From: DATBGZ01 sp963803115
Lineage (GTDB): Bacteria > Actinomycetota > Actinomycetes > Mycobacteriales > Micromonosporaceae
Reading direction: 5' to 3'
Assembly: GCA_963803115.1 (NCBI GenBank)
Contig: CAWDLN010000005.1
Location: forward strand, 96,344 to 160,343
DNA: 64,000 bases
Shown: piece by piece, positions 54,201-64,000 of the stretch
Layout of the letters: each line of letters starts with the position of its first letter
How positions within the stretch are numbered: position 1 is the stretch's first letter
The notes under the pieces: model-generated
The model's input: only the letters and a program-made list of their open reading frames with translations
What the model was told of the DNA's origin: nothing
Database searches by the model: none
Position numbers and translations under genes: made by a program

Positions 54201-55238
54201 TGCGTGATCTCATCGGCACTCGTTTCGAGCTCAGGCTGGGCGACGCGATGGAGTCGGAAGTCGGCTCGCGCAAGGCCGCGACCGTGCCCGCGACGCCTGG
54301 CCGAGGGCTCACCAGAGACGGCTATCACTTCCTCTCCGCCCTGCCCCGGCTCGACGGGCGCGGTGAAACCACCGATCTGGCCAACCAGACGAGGACGATC
54401 GTGGAGGAGATGAACGTCTTCTGGTCCGGCCGCCGGGCCCCGGGCGTTCGCCTTCTCCCGACCCGACTGCCCGTGACGGACCTTCCGCCGGCTGAGGGCG
54501 ACCTGCGGGTGTGCCTGGGTTGGGACGAGCAACGACTACAACCCGTGTGGCATGATTTCTCGGTAACTCCGCACCTGATGGTCTTTGGCGACGGTGAGAC
54601 CGGTAAGACCAACCTGCTGCATCTGGTCATCCACGCCGTGATGCAGCGCTACGGGCCGGACCGGGCGAAGATCCTGTTGGGCGACGCGCGCCGAGGCCTG
54701 GACGCGGCTGTGCCGGACGACTACCGAGTGGGCTACGCCATCACGTCGGACGTGTTGCGCGACCTCTGTGGCAAGGCATCCGTGTCGCTGACCAAGCGAA
54801 TGCCGGGGCCGGACATCTCACCCGACCGCCTGGCCGCGCGCGACTGGTGGCAGGGTCCTGAGCTCTTCGTCGTCATCGACGACTATGACCTGTTCGCCAG
54901 CGGTGGTGTTGGCGCGGCGAACGTCATCGATCCGTTGATCCCGATTCTTGCCCACGGAGTCCACATCGGACTGCACCTGATCATCGCCCGGTCCACGTCG
55001 GGCGCCATGCGCGCCATGATGGACCCGGTGCTGCGCCGGTTGTGGGAGCTGGGCGGCCCGGCCCTCCTGCTGTCCTACCCCAAGGAGGAGGGAAAGTTCC
55101 TCGGCGAAGCCGCCGCCGCGGAGGTTGCCCGTGGGCCGAGCGCAGCTGGTCACGCGCCGCGGCGTGTCGCTCATCCAGACCGGTCTCGTGTCCCAGGCAC
55201 AGAGCGCCACGGCCGCGAGCAAGGAGGATCATCGATGA
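51206..55238 (+). CDS. eccC: ESX (type VII) secretion ATPase EccC, with one late frameshift
   Basis: A ~1343-residue FtsK/SpoIIIE-type motor, the core ATPase that recognises and drives substrates. Two membrane helices lie near the start (FTSLLMILPMGCGSLAFVLM; YLLYGMMGVAMMSMGLVMVG). Three ATPase domains follow: P-loops GATGSGKSE, GAPQTGKST and GDGETGKTN, with Walker B LFFVVDEFSELL in domain 1 and degenerate VVDGW and VIDDYD in domains 2 and 3. ATG 51206 gives the usual MNTIIVKRPPRKAG start, preceded by GGGAG. At ~55110-55125 the frame must shift for the conserved C-terminal VGRAQLVTRRGVSLIQTG; the restored frame stops at TGA overlapping the eccD ATG, which supports an indel error or recent mutation. 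It is co-transcribed with eccD and eccB. Confidence 0.93.
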
Positions 55239-56619
55239 CCTTGACGAACACGCGAGCCGCCGACCTCTGCCGGATCAGCGTGGTCGGTCCGGACGGTTGG
55301 GCCGATCTCGCGGTGCCCCTGTCGACCACGATATCGGCACTGTTGCCCGTGCTGGTGCGCTACACCGTTGCCAATGCCACCCGGGCCGACGCCACCTGGG
55401 TGCTGCAGCGGCTCGGCGGTCTACCTCTTGATCCCGACGCCGACACCCGACACACTCGATCTGCTCGAAGGAGAACGGCTCTATCTGCGACGGCATGACG
55501 AAGCCATTCCCGAGCTCCAGTTCGACGACATCGCCGATGGCATCGCCACGGTGGTCACCGGCAAGCGGGACTGGTGGCGACACGAGTTTGGCGCGCCATT
55601 GTTCTTCGGGCTCGCCGCGGGTGTGCTGGCGGTCGTCGCCATCGCGCTCGTCGTCGGCGGCTCTCCGGTTCAGTCGGCTTTGTTCTCGGGGCTGCTCGCC
55701 GTGCTTCTGGGCGGTTGCGCGCTCTGGGCTCATCGGCGCCTGGGCGACGGCGTTCTGGCCATGTTCGCCGCGGCAGCGGCTTGCGCCTTCGCCGGCCTGG
55801 CGGGCCTGATCGGAACTACGTCCGGCCTGCCGAAGCCCTCCGACCTGCTGCTCGCCACCACGCCCGCGGCATTGGCCGCGGGGCTCCTGCTGAGCCTGGG
55901 TCTGCTGGACGCGCCGTTGGCGCGGAGCGTACTCGCGTTCGTGCTGACGCTCGGCGTGGTCGCGGGGGTGAGTGTGTGGTTGCAGCGGTCTCTGTCGCTG
56001 CCGCCAGAACGGGTCGCCGCCGTCGTCGCCTCCGCCGCCTTCCTCATCGTCGTTCTGGCTCCACGCGTGACCCTGCGGTTGGCCCGGCTGCGTGGACCGC
56101 AGATGCCGAGGAACGCGCAGGAGCTGCAGGTCGACATCGACGCCGACCCGGAGGGCCAGGTCCGTCCCAGGTCGGACGCGGCGCACGCGTATCTGAATGT
56201 GTGCGCGGTGACCGCGGCGTTATCCGTGCTGGTGGCGTCGTGGATGCTGGTTCGCGCTCCGGGTTGGACCGGGTGGTCTTTGGTAGCTGCGATCGGTGCC
56301 TGCATGGCGTTGCGGGCCAGGGAATTGTCGGGGCGCTTGGCAGCGCGTGCCACTCGCGGTGGCGGGAGGTGCGGCCATGGCGTTCGTCCTCATGAGACTG
56401 AGTTCCGGGGATCCGACCTTGCGCCTGGGTGTGCTCGCCGCCCTGTTGGTCATTGTCGGCGTTCTGGTACGCGCGGCCCGGCGGGCTGACACGCGACGTC
56501 CGCTGCCGATCTGGGGACACATCGCCAACATCGTGGAAGTGATCACCGGCGCGGCGGTCATGCCGTTGCTGCTGCAGGTGCTCGGGGGATACGCGTATAT
56601 CCGTTCGCTGGTTGGGTGA
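55235..56619 (+). pseudogene. eccD: ESX membrane protein EccD, interrupted by two frameshifts
   Basis: EccD forms much of the transmembrane channel vestibule of type VII systems. The N-terminal ubiquitin-like domain (DLCRISVVGPDGWADLAVPL ... WVLQRLGGLPLDPDA) is in one frame from the ATG at 55235. After ~55440 the conserved TPDTLDLLEGERLYLR and roughly ten hydrophobic helices are in a second frame. After ~56331, at a GGGG run, the last helices (WQRVPLAVAGGAAMAFVLM ... IWGHIANIVEVITGAAVMPL) lie in a third frame ending at 56619. Repaired, the protein would be ~460 residues, normal for the family. Start overlaps the eccC stop (ATGA). Sequencing error is a strong alternative to pseudogenisation. 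Confidence 0.88.
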
Positions 56620-56626
56620 TGCGCCG

Positions 56627-57952
56627 ATGCAAACCCAGAAGGATCGCGTCGATGCGCATCGGTTCCTTGTCCAGCGGATGGTGTCCGGTCTCGTGGTCGG
56701 CGATCCGACCCCGGAGGACCGGCCATCGCGGCGCGCGTCCCTGGGGTTGATCATCGGTTGTCTCATCACCGCGCTGGCACTGATCGCGTTCGGGATCTAC
56801 GGCTGGCTCGTCCCGGCGCAGGACACGTCCTGGCGGCGAAACAACGCGATCGTAGTGGAGAAGGAGACCGGCACCCGATTCGTGTATCGCGACGGCGTGC
56901 TTTTCCCGGTTCAGAACTACGCGTCCGCGCTGTTGATCCAGGGCGACGGCGCGAGTGTCAGCATGGTCGAGCACCGGTGGCTGGCCGACGTCCCCCGGGG
57001 GCCGATGGTCGGCATCGCCGGCGCCCCGGAGACCGTCCCGCGGCCGACCGATCGGCTGGGTGGCGAATGGTCGATCTGCGTTCGTCGCGTGGGTGACTCC
57101 GCATACACAACCGTCATGTTGGGTCCGATGACGGAATCTCCCAGGATGACGCGTGAGATCGCGTACATCGCCGGACGCGACGGGGTCCGACGCGTGGTCT
57201 GGCAGGATCGAAAATACCGCATTGAGGGTGCGCCCGCCTTAGCCGCGCTCGGGTTGACCGCGGCGACACCCGTGACCGTTCCCGACGTTGTCGTCGCGTC
57301 ACTACCCGACGGACCAGCCCTCGCCGCACCGGTCATCCCCGGCTCCGGTGAGGTTGGGCCCCCCATAGCTGGAAGCCGCCACGTCGTGGGCACCACGGTG
57401 TTCCGCCAGGTCGCGTCCAACGGCACGCGGCAGCTGTTCGTACTGGGCCGGGACGGGCTGGAGGCGATCGGTTCGACCGACTTCGCCCTGCTGGCCGCGA
57501 GCGGCGCCACGGTGGTCGAACTGACCGCGGCCGAGGTTGCTTCCGCGCCGAAGTCATCGCAAACCTCGTTGCTGGACCGGCTGCCTGACCTGATGTCGGC
57601 GCCGACCGTCGATCTCTCTGTGTTCGCCGTGTGCCTGCGCCAGCTCTCCGACCGGGGATCCGTATCCAGCGCTATGGCATTGGCTCCCGGTGACCGGGTG
57701 CCGTTGAGCGCGACCGGCGCCGTAGTGCCACCGGGCAAAGCAATGATGGTCGTGGCCCTGCCGCTCCCGAAATCACCCACCCGCGCCTCCTACTACCTCA
57801 TTGCCGATCAGGCACGAAAGTATCCCGTGTCCGACGACGCGACGATGCAGGCACTCGGGTTGGGAGGCCTGCCGGCCGTGGGGATGCCGGTGGAGGTGCT
57901 TTCGTTGTTGTCCGATGGTCCCACGTTGAGCCGCCTGGCGGCCTTGTCGTGA
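56627..57952 (+). CDS. eccB: ESX secretion protein EccB
   Basis: A 441-residue single-pass membrane protein. The cytosolic N-terminus MQTQKDRVDAHRFLVQRMVSGLV is the family hallmark, followed by the membrane helix LGLIIGCLITALALIAFGIYGW (~43-64) and a large outer domain with EccB repeats (GTRFVYRDGVLFPVQNYASALL; GLEAIGSTDFALLAA) and two Cys (SICVRR, FAVCLR) able to form the conserved disulfide. The ATG at 56627 is preferred to a TTG 15 bases upstream. It lies 7 bp after eccD and 18 bp before the next gene, so it belongs to the same operon. Confidence 0.95.
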   Translation: MQTQKDRVDAHRFLVQRMVSGLVVGDPTPEDRPSRRASLGLIIGCLITALALIAFGIYGWLVPAQDTSWRRNNAIVVEKETGTRFVYRDGVLFPVQNYASALLIQGDGASVSMVEHRWLADVPRGPMVGIAGAPETVPRPTDRLGGEWSICVRRVGDSAYTTVMLGPMTESPRMTREIAYIAGRDGVRRVVWQDRKYRIEGAPALAALGLTAATPVTVPDVVVASLPDGPALAAPVIPGSGEVGPPIAGSRHVVGTTVFRQVASNGTRQLFVLGRDGLEAIGSTDFALLAASGATVVELTAAEVASAPKSSQTSLLDRLPDLMSAPTVDLSVFAVCLRQLSDRGSVSSAMALAPGDRVPLSATGAVVPPGKAMMVVALPLPKSPTRASYYLIADQARKYPVSDDATMQALGLGGLPAVGMPVEVLSLLSDGPTLSRLAALS

Positions 57953-57970
57953 TGAGCCTGGCGAGGAGGA

Positions 57971-60418
57971 GTGGCAGTCGTGCTGGCGCGCCTGAAGCGT
58001 GAACCGAGCAACATGTCCGTCGGCGACCTTTCCGGTCGTCCTCTGGGCAACGCTTTCGTGGTGCACAAACGGCGCGGAGTGACCGACGCCGCCCGAGACC
58101 TTGCGCTGAGTCTCCCCGCGGACCCGGAGCACGACCTGGTAGTGATCGACCTCCCGCCCGATAGCTCGGCCGGGGTGTGGAGCTCGGTCGCGGCCGTGTT
58201 GGCGCCGAGAGGCCAGCGGAGCATTCGTATCGTCATCGGAAGCAGGTCGCGCGAGGTGGTCGCGCTGGCCGGCCAATGGCTGTCCGACCGGCTTCGACGC
58301 ACGGTGGTCGCTCCGGACGGAGAGTTGAGGCAGGTCTGCGCGGGTCGACTGTTCGTCCATTCGGGACGCGGCACGGGGTGGGTCAGGTATGCGCCTCGAC
58401 AACCACCGCGGTGGGAGGGTGTTCGGTTCCCGAGGCCGCCGTGGGACGCCCCCGAGGTCAGCGACGTGTGGCCGACCAGCGCCACCGTCCGTGTGGAGCC
58501 GGTGCCGTCGGGAGTCTGGATCCGGTCCTCGGCCCCCAGCCCCCACGACGAGAGCCACCGGACGAGGCTGATCGAGCTCGTGCCGTGCCAGTCCGCTGCC
58601 CTGTCGGTGGTGGTTGGCTGCCCCGATACGCCACCGGTCTCGCTTGACGATGTGACGCGGTTCTGGTCCCAGCTGCAACCAGACGTCCAGGAGGTAGCCC
58701 GCTTCATCCACTATGGACCTATCAGCATGCCGGTCGAGACTACGCTTGGCCAAGCGCTCGCAACGCTGGTGGGCCAGCCGGTCACCTGCTACGCCGGGCT
58801 GCCCGTGGCCGAGGCGGGATCTGACGAAGCGCCAGACGTCCATACGATTCTTCCCGACGGCTCGCTGGGGTGGCGGAGCTCGGCCCGGGAGCTGACGTAC
58901 CTGCCGGCCGACGCCGACGGCGCCATCGAGCCACCGACGATCTCCAGCTACGACCGGCCCATCGACGCGTTGCGCGAGGTGGCCCCTCGAATCTTTTGGT
59001 ACGCGCCGGGTGCGGTGATCGAGGTCATTCAGGCCGGCCTATGGATGCGGTCACCGACCTGGCAAGCGGACGAGTGGCTGGTCCGTTCGCTGCGGCCCGA
59101 TCCGGCCGCGCACATGTTCGTGTTCGACTCCGAGACGGCCGACATCGCCGCGCGGATGCGAGGGCTGATCGTGGACGCGGTGGCCCAGATCGATCCATCC
59201 TCGATGGTGCGCAACCACATCGTGTCGGCCGAGGCCGTCACGCACGCCTGGCAGGCGCAGCGGGCGGGTGCGGGCGTCAACCTCGACGGCCCATACCAAC
59301 GCGACGCGTATATGCCCATCGTCGACCCGCCTGGCGCCCCGACCGACACCGACGTCGCCAAGAACATGACGCTGCCGAAGCCATCACTCCCCGACGTGGC
59401 CGACACCCCACCCGGCCGGCTCCGGCTGGAAAGCGCCGCCGCTGACGTACTGCTGTCCGGTGGCTCCACTATGGACTACGTTGATGCGAGCGCTACGGCA
59501 ACCGCGGCGACGGGGTCAATGACCGCTACGGCCACGGCTGACGCCCGCCGCCCCCCGCCGAGTCCCGTACCGCCGGATCCGTTGTCGCGGGCGCGAGGGC
59601 GTGTTCCGCAGCCGGCGCCGTCGGCCGAGGCGTCGACCAGGATATCGCTGCCCAACGGAATCGCGAAGGAACGCGCATGGCTTCGCAAGGCGCTGGGCAG
59701 CCAGTACGATTCGGCCGCGGTGTCGATCTCCCGGATCATGTCGCAGCGGCCTGGCCTACGCGCCGCGGTCGATCAGTCCTCATCAGATGCCCTCATCGAC
59801 CTGGTCGCCGTGCGGGTGTATCTCGCCGCGGAACACGACGCCGTGGATCAGGCGTTGCGCTCCGGCGTCGTTGGGCCGCACGTCCCGCTGGCTCGATGCG
59901 TGGTATCAGGACTGAGCCGCCTACCGTCGCATCGTGGCGCGACGATGTCCACGATCACGCTGAGTCCGCGCGACTGGGAGGCTTACCGCAGGCATCCGGT
60001 GGTCACCGAGTTCGGATTCGTCATGACACTCAGCGCCCCGTGCGCCCGGCAGCAGGGCAACGTACGGCTCATGGTGTGGTCGCTGACCGGTCGCCGGACC
60101 GAGGCGCTGGAGCCGGATGTCGACGGCGTTGCCGACCGAGTGCTTTTCGTCCCAGGCACCAGCTACAAGGTGCTTCGGCTGATGGAGCCGGCCGAACCGG
60201 AGGAGGTCGGATACGTGTTCCTACGCGAGCTCTCGGCGGGAGAGATCAATCCCCAGGGCGAGATCGACCTGACCAACACCACAATGGACGACCTTGCGGT
60301 ACGGTCCTTTCAGGACAGCATCAAACGGTGGTCGGCCGAGCCGGGGCGGGCAAGGGTTCCTGAGCGCGCCGCCGCTCGTTTCGCGAAGGCGCCGGGCCTG
60401 CTCCAGGAGATCCGGTGA
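57971..60418 (+). CDS. Large ESX-linked protein with ADP-ribosyltransferase-like C-terminal domain
   Basis: An 815-residue protein without signal peptide or membrane helix. The N-terminal ~480 residues are alpha/beta in style and unknown (GDLSGRPLGNAFVVHKRRGV ... RRTVVAPDGELRQVCAGRL). A disordered Ala/Thr/Pro linker spans ~490-555. The last ~230 residues read like an ADP-ribosyltransferase fold: LARCVVSGLSRLPSHRGAT (Arg motif region), FGFVMTLSAPC (STS-like strand) and VADRVLFVPGTSYKVL (the strand after the catalytic Glu). The E-x-E or Q-x-E motif is not evident (DVDGVADRV), so activity is doubtful. Proteins of this layout occur in ESX loci of related actinomycetes; role unknown. GTG start; it overlaps the next gene by 4 bp. 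Confidence 0.75.
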   Translation: MAVVLARLKREPSNMSVGDLSGRPLGNAFVVHKRRGVTDAARDLALSLPADPEHDLVVIDLPPDSSAGVWSSVAAVLAPRGQRSIRIVIGSRSREVVALAGQWLSDRLRRTVVAPDGELRQVCAGRLFVHSGRGTGWVRYAPRQPPRWEGVRFPRPPWDAPEVSDVWPTSATVRVEPVPSGVWIRSSAPSPHDESHRTRLIELVPCQSAALSVVVGCPDTPPVSLDDVTRFWSQLQPDVQEVARFIHYGPISMPVETTLGQALATLVGQPVTCYAGLPVAEAGSDEAPDVHTILPDGSLGWRSSARELTYLPADADGAIEPPTISSYDRPIDALREVAPRIFWYAPGAVIEVIQAGLWMRSPTWQADEWLVRSLRPDPAAHMFVFDSETADIAARMRGLIVDAVAQIDPSSMVRNHIVSAEAVTHAWQAQRAGAGVNLDGPYQRDAYMPIVDPPGAPTDTDVAKNMTLPKPSLPDVADTPPGRLRLESAAADVLLSGGSTMDYVDASATATAATGSMTATATADARRPPPSPVPPDPLSRARGRVPQPAPSAEASTRISLPNGIAKERAWLRKALGSQYDSAAVSISRIMSQRPGLRAAVDQSSSDALIDLVAVRVYLAAEHDAVDQALRSGVVGPHVPLARCVVSGLSRLPSHRGATMSTITLSPRDWEAYRRHPVVTEFGFVMTLSAPCARQQGNVRLMVWSLTGRRTEALEPDVDGVADRVLFVPGTSYKVLRLMEPAEPEEVGYVFLRELSAGEINPQGEIDLTNTTMDDLAVRSFQDSIKRWSAEPGRARVPERAAARFAKAPGLLQEIR

Positions 60419-63400
60419 CGCGGCAGCTGCTGGTGGTCTGTGCCGACCGGCCAGGAACGTTCCCAACGATCTCAGCGGCGCTGGGACAGGCGGCCGAAGG
60501 CGCGATGATCAGTGTGCTGCCCGGTCGCTACCGCGAGAGCCTCGTGCTCGACCGCATGGTCACCATCGCGGCGGAAGATGGCGCGGGTTCGGTGACCATC
60601 GAGGCAACCGAGGGACCCGTCGTCACCGTGGCCGCCGAGGCGGCCGCGCTGCGCGACGTGACCGTGACCTGCGCGTCGCCGGACGTCGCCGCCATCGATG
60701 TACCGTTCGGCGAGATCGCGCTGGACAACTGCACCGTACTGGCGCACACCTGGGCCGCTTTGATGGTGCGTGGTTCTGGGCGGCTGGTGCTGCGTGGCTG
60801 CGAGGTGACCAATGACGCCGGAGCCGGCATCGTGGTCGTCTCCTCCTCGGCCAACACGGTCGAGAACACGACCCTGCGCGATCTGCAGTCGTCGGCGGTG
60901 GTGGTGACCGACCACGGCAAACTGAGCCTGCGTCGTTGTGTCATCCGTACCGTCGGCGGCAACGGAATATGCGCCAACGGCAACGGCACGGTGACCGTCG
61001 ACGAGTGCGAGATCACCGGCGTCCAGAAGCCCGCCGTGGTAGTCGAAGAGCGAGCGGCTGCGACGATGGCGCGCGTCACGGTGCGTGAGTCCGAGAGCCT
61101 CGATCTCTACCTCGCGAGCCTCGGTGCTATTTCGCTGGAGAACTCGACCTTTGCCGGTGGTGGCATCCAGGCCGCGCACATCGCCGATCGCAGTGAGCCA
61201 CAGTTGCGGCGGTGCACGTTCACTGGGGCCACGCGGAACGCGGTCGCGATCACGGGTGGCGCATCGCCACGCTTCGTCGACTGCACGATCGCCGAATCGC
61301 CCGCGGGCATCGTCGTCGACGCCAGCAGTGCGCCACGGTTCGAGACGCTCGTGATCCGGGATACGACGCATGGAGCGGTTCTGGTCGCGGGCGGTTCGGA
61401 CATCGAGCTCACCCGGCTGCGGGTCAGTGCCGCGGCCGGGCCGGCGGTGGCGGTCAAGGGCCGCAGCCGGTTCACGGCATCCGATGTGGACATTGAAGTC
61501 CATGGCGCGGTCGGAATCGACCTGAGTGAGTCGGCGAGGCTTGCCCTCCACGACGCGAGGATCACAGCCGACATCGAGGTGGGCCTCACCCTGGCTGACG
61601 GCGCTCAGGCGACGCTCACATCGGTCAAGCTTCACGGCGGCGGTGTCGTCGTTGCCGCGGACGCTCAGGCGGAGATCCGTGACAGCGAGATCGTCGAGTG
61701 CCTTACCGACGGGGTGCGGGTCGAGGCCGGCGGCACGCTTACCGCAGCTCGGTCCCGGGTGCGCTCGTGCGGTCGGCACGGGGTGCATGTCCAGTCAACG
61801 GGGCGGGTCGAGTTGACCGCCTGTGAGGTCGTCGGTAACGGCGCCGATGCGCTGCGGTGCGACGATGATCACGCCGCGCGGGTCACGGACTGCGTGATGA
61901 GCGAGAACGGTGGGGAGCGGACCGGGACTCGGGACGCGACGCGGGCGTCGACTCCCGCCGCGGTCGCCGCACGCCGCTATGACGAGACCACGCCAGCGGC
62001 CGACTATCAAGTCAATGACAACGCAGCGGCGGACTGGATCGGTGAGTCGTCTGGACCCTTGCGGGACTTGCACCAGCTCGTGGGTTTGACCGAGGTGAAG
62101 AAGGATGTCACCAGCCTCGTCAACCTGATCAAGATGGCACAACGTCGGGAGGAAATGGGCCTGCCGATGCCGCCGCTGAGCCGGCACCTGGTGTTCGCCG
62201 GACCTCCCGGCACCGGCAAGACCACGGTGGCGCGCCTGTACGGCGCCGTGCTGGCCGAGCTTGGGGTGCTGGCCAAGGGACATCTGGTGGAGGTTGCTCG
62301 AGCGGACCTTGTCGCGCAGTACGTCGGCGCGACCGCCCTCAAGACCACCGAGGTGTTCAAACGGGCGGTCGGTGGCGTCCTGTTCATCGACGAGGCGTAC
62401 ATGCTGACCAGTCAGTCTGGCGGCAGCGGGCCGGATTTCGGGCGCGAGGCCGTCGACACCCTGATGAAGTTGATGGAGGACCACCGCGACCAAATCGTCG
62501 TGATCGTCGCCGGCTACTCCAAACACATGGACGACTTCGTCGCTTCCAACCCCGGCATCGCATCGCGATTCACCCGGAAGATTGAGTTCCCGAACTACAG
62601 CGTCTCCGAGCTGGTGACCATCGCCACGAACATGTGCGCCAAGCATTACTACGAGTTGACCGAGGACGCTCTCGACGCACTCACCGAATACTTCGAGCGC
62701 GTGCCGAAGGACGAAACGTTCGGCAACGGCCGGGTGGCTCGGAAGATATTCGAGTCCATGGTGAGTAGTCAGGCGTCCCGATTGGCCTCCGCGCCGCAGT
62801 CGAGAAACTCCGAGCTGAGCCGACTATCGGCGCAGGACCTGGGCGTGGAGCTTGATGCGCTTGAGTCGGCGCGGCGCAGCGCGCCGGCTGGAGGGCCGCG
62901 GCACGACGACGGTCCGCGCGGTCGGCGAGACTCTCGGACTCGCCTGCGTGGCTGCGATTGGACGGCATGGTCGGCCTGGCGCAGGCCCGGTCCAGACTGC
63001 GGGAGCGCCTGCTCGAACTGTGCGAGGGCCAGCGGCACCGTCAACCTCTTGGGGTGAGGGCGAACCTGGTGTTCGCCGGACCGTCGGCACCGGCCGGACC
63101 GAGGTGGCCCGACTCTACGCCCGATGCCTGGCGGAGCTTGGCCTGCTGGCGTCGGGACAACTCGCCTGGGCATCGCTGGCCGACGACCTGTTTCCGCGAT
63201 GGCCCGGACAGGCGGAGACTCTGGTGCGCCACACCGTCGAAAACGGCAGGTGGTGTGCTCATCATCGAGGTGCCGCCGTCATGGGCGGCCCGGCCCGCCG
63301 ACCTCCGGGCGGAGACGGTGGCCGCGCTCGTCAAGGTCGTCCGTCCGCCGCAGGCGGACCTGGTGATCGTGTTGGTGGGCGAGACGGACGTGGTGACGGA

Positions 63401-63751
63401 TTTGCTGAATGGCGCGCCCGAGTTCGCCGGATGTTTCTTCGGCGGGTGCGCTTCGGGCTGTACACAGTGCCAGAGCTGACCATTGCCGCAATTCGACGGC
63501 TGTCGGCCCCGGGCCATGTGGTGCCGGAAGACGTACGTGAGGCGATCGCCCGAAGGCTCGGCACCAGCCAGGACAAGACCATCACTGCCGCTCACCGGCT
63601 GGCCGACGAGTTGGCCGCATCGGCGGCGTCGCCGACGGTCGTTGTCGCCGACCTCGGGATTGCGGTGGTCGGCGAGGAGGAGCGCGTCGATGGCTTCGAC
63701 CCCGCCGCCGCCGGTGGCCGCGCCGGTCGATGCGTCGCCGGGCCGTCCTGA
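60415..63751 (+). pseudogene. Right-handed beta-helix / AAA+ ATPase fusion (EccA-like), C-terminal part frameshifted
   Basis: The first 880 residues are open. Residues ~20-500 are a right-handed parallel beta-helix (repeats such as TISAALGQAAEGAMISVLPG, NTVENTTLRDLQSSAVVVTD, GDGxxV turns). A CbbX/EccA-type AAA+ module follows, with GPPGTGKTTVARLYG near 595, GGVLFIDEAYML near 655 and the arginine finger segment GIASRFTRKIEFPNYS. Past ~62870 a second, degenerate AAA+ module is spread over two frames: LDGMVGLAQARSRLRERLLE, GTGRTEVARLYARCLAELG, GGVLIIEVPPSW (Walker B Asp/Glu lost), then LYTVPELTIAAIRRLSAPGHVV, ending at 63751. At least four frame changes are needed. It replaces EccA, whose usual N-terminal part is TPR-like. 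Overlaps the previous gene by 4 bp. Confidence 0.82.
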
Positions 63752-63886
63752 GGGCTCTCGGTCAAGGTGATCCAGGTCCGGGCAAAGATCGCGGTATGAA
63801 CGGCCCTGGTCGTGCTTGAAGAGCTACACCAGCCGCCGCGACGAGATTAGTCTGAGCGATGCTTGAGGAATCGTCAGGAGAAGGTC

Positions 63887-64000
63887 ATGGACGCACCATT
63901 CGACGCGCAGATTGACGAGCTGTTGCGCTAGTATCAGAAGCGACGCGAGGACATGGTCGACGTTCAGCGCAAGGTGGGTGAGGTCTCCGTGACCGTGACG
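63887..64000 (+). pseudogene. YbaB/EbfC-like nucleoid-associated protein, 5' part with in-frame TAG
   Basis: The start ATG has AGGAGAAGG upstream. The first codons read MDAPFDAQIDELLR, then TAG at 63929-63931, then YQKRREDMVDVQRKVGEVSV to the window edge. This matches the beginning of small YbaB/EbfC-type proteins found in actinobacterial ESX loci, whose helical start often reads FDAQIDELxRxYxxQRE. The TAG replaces one residue in the first helix, so the gene is broken or the base is wrong. Only ~38 codons are visible. Confidence 0.6.

Noticed and set aside
60472..61788. 438-residue minus-strand frame opposite the beta-helix
   Set aside because: Mirror image of the GC-rich beta-helix repeats; no start signal or domain.

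Overview
The window is high-GC DNA with many GTG and TTG starts, SD-led genes, type VII secretion (ESX) genes, several ECF sigma factors and an IS701-type element. It fits a filamentous actinobacterium; a Micromonosporaceae-like genome is my inference from the style of the ESX locus. I recognised no rRNA, tRNA or CRISPR array.

1-9 kb: two membrane-protein genes, a translationally coupled pair for diaminopropionate ammonia-lyase and an M20 amidohydrolase, a fragment of an ATPase/LuxR-type regulator, and a decayed copy of a glycan module (six-hairpin protein plus GT4 glycosyltransferase).

9-22.5 kb: a stress- or dormancy-flavoured island with small proteins, a fatty-acid desaturase, a double-BON protein, a stand-alone groEL under a CIRCE operator, GT4 glycosyltransferases, two GH130 proteins, an intact six-hairpin/GT4 module, an Acg-type nitroreductase and a transglutaminase-like protein that lacks its catalytic His.

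22.5-28.2 kb: a MarR regulator with a collapsed ABC transporter (ATPase joined to permease by a deletion), a membrane protein, and a divergent NarL-type histidine kinase/response regulator pair.

28.3-32.3 kb: two abutting mobile elements. The first is a group II intron with a clear domain V and a frameshifted RT/HNH maturase. The second is a decayed IS701-family element whose inserted end supplies the stop codon of an anti-sigma zinc-finger gene.

32.3-44 kb: ECF sigma/anti-sigma genes, two membrane proteins with a shared N-terminal four-Cys motif (one with a VHL-beta-like outer domain), a secreted beta-sandwich protein, a large unknown protein, a third ECF sigma factor and two tandem LuxR-type regulators.

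44-64 kb: an ESX locus. In order it holds a LysM-mycosin lacking its catalytic residues, two WXG100-like proteins, two nearly identical tandem helical proteins, a repeat-rich WXG-headed protein, eccC, eccD, eccB, a large protein with an ADP-ribosyltransferase-like C-terminus, a beta-helix/AAA+ fusion in the place of EccA, and the start of a YbaB/EbfC-like gene. No eccE or catalytically intact mycosin is visible. EccC/EccD/EccB would form the inner-membrane machine, the WXG100-like and helical proteins are likely substrates, and the AAA+ protein is the likely cytosolic chaperone.

This ESX segment carries more than a dozen apparent frameshifts, many of them mutually compensating. Indel errors in the assembly are at least as likely as true gene decay there, and the reconstructed genes are described with that caveat.
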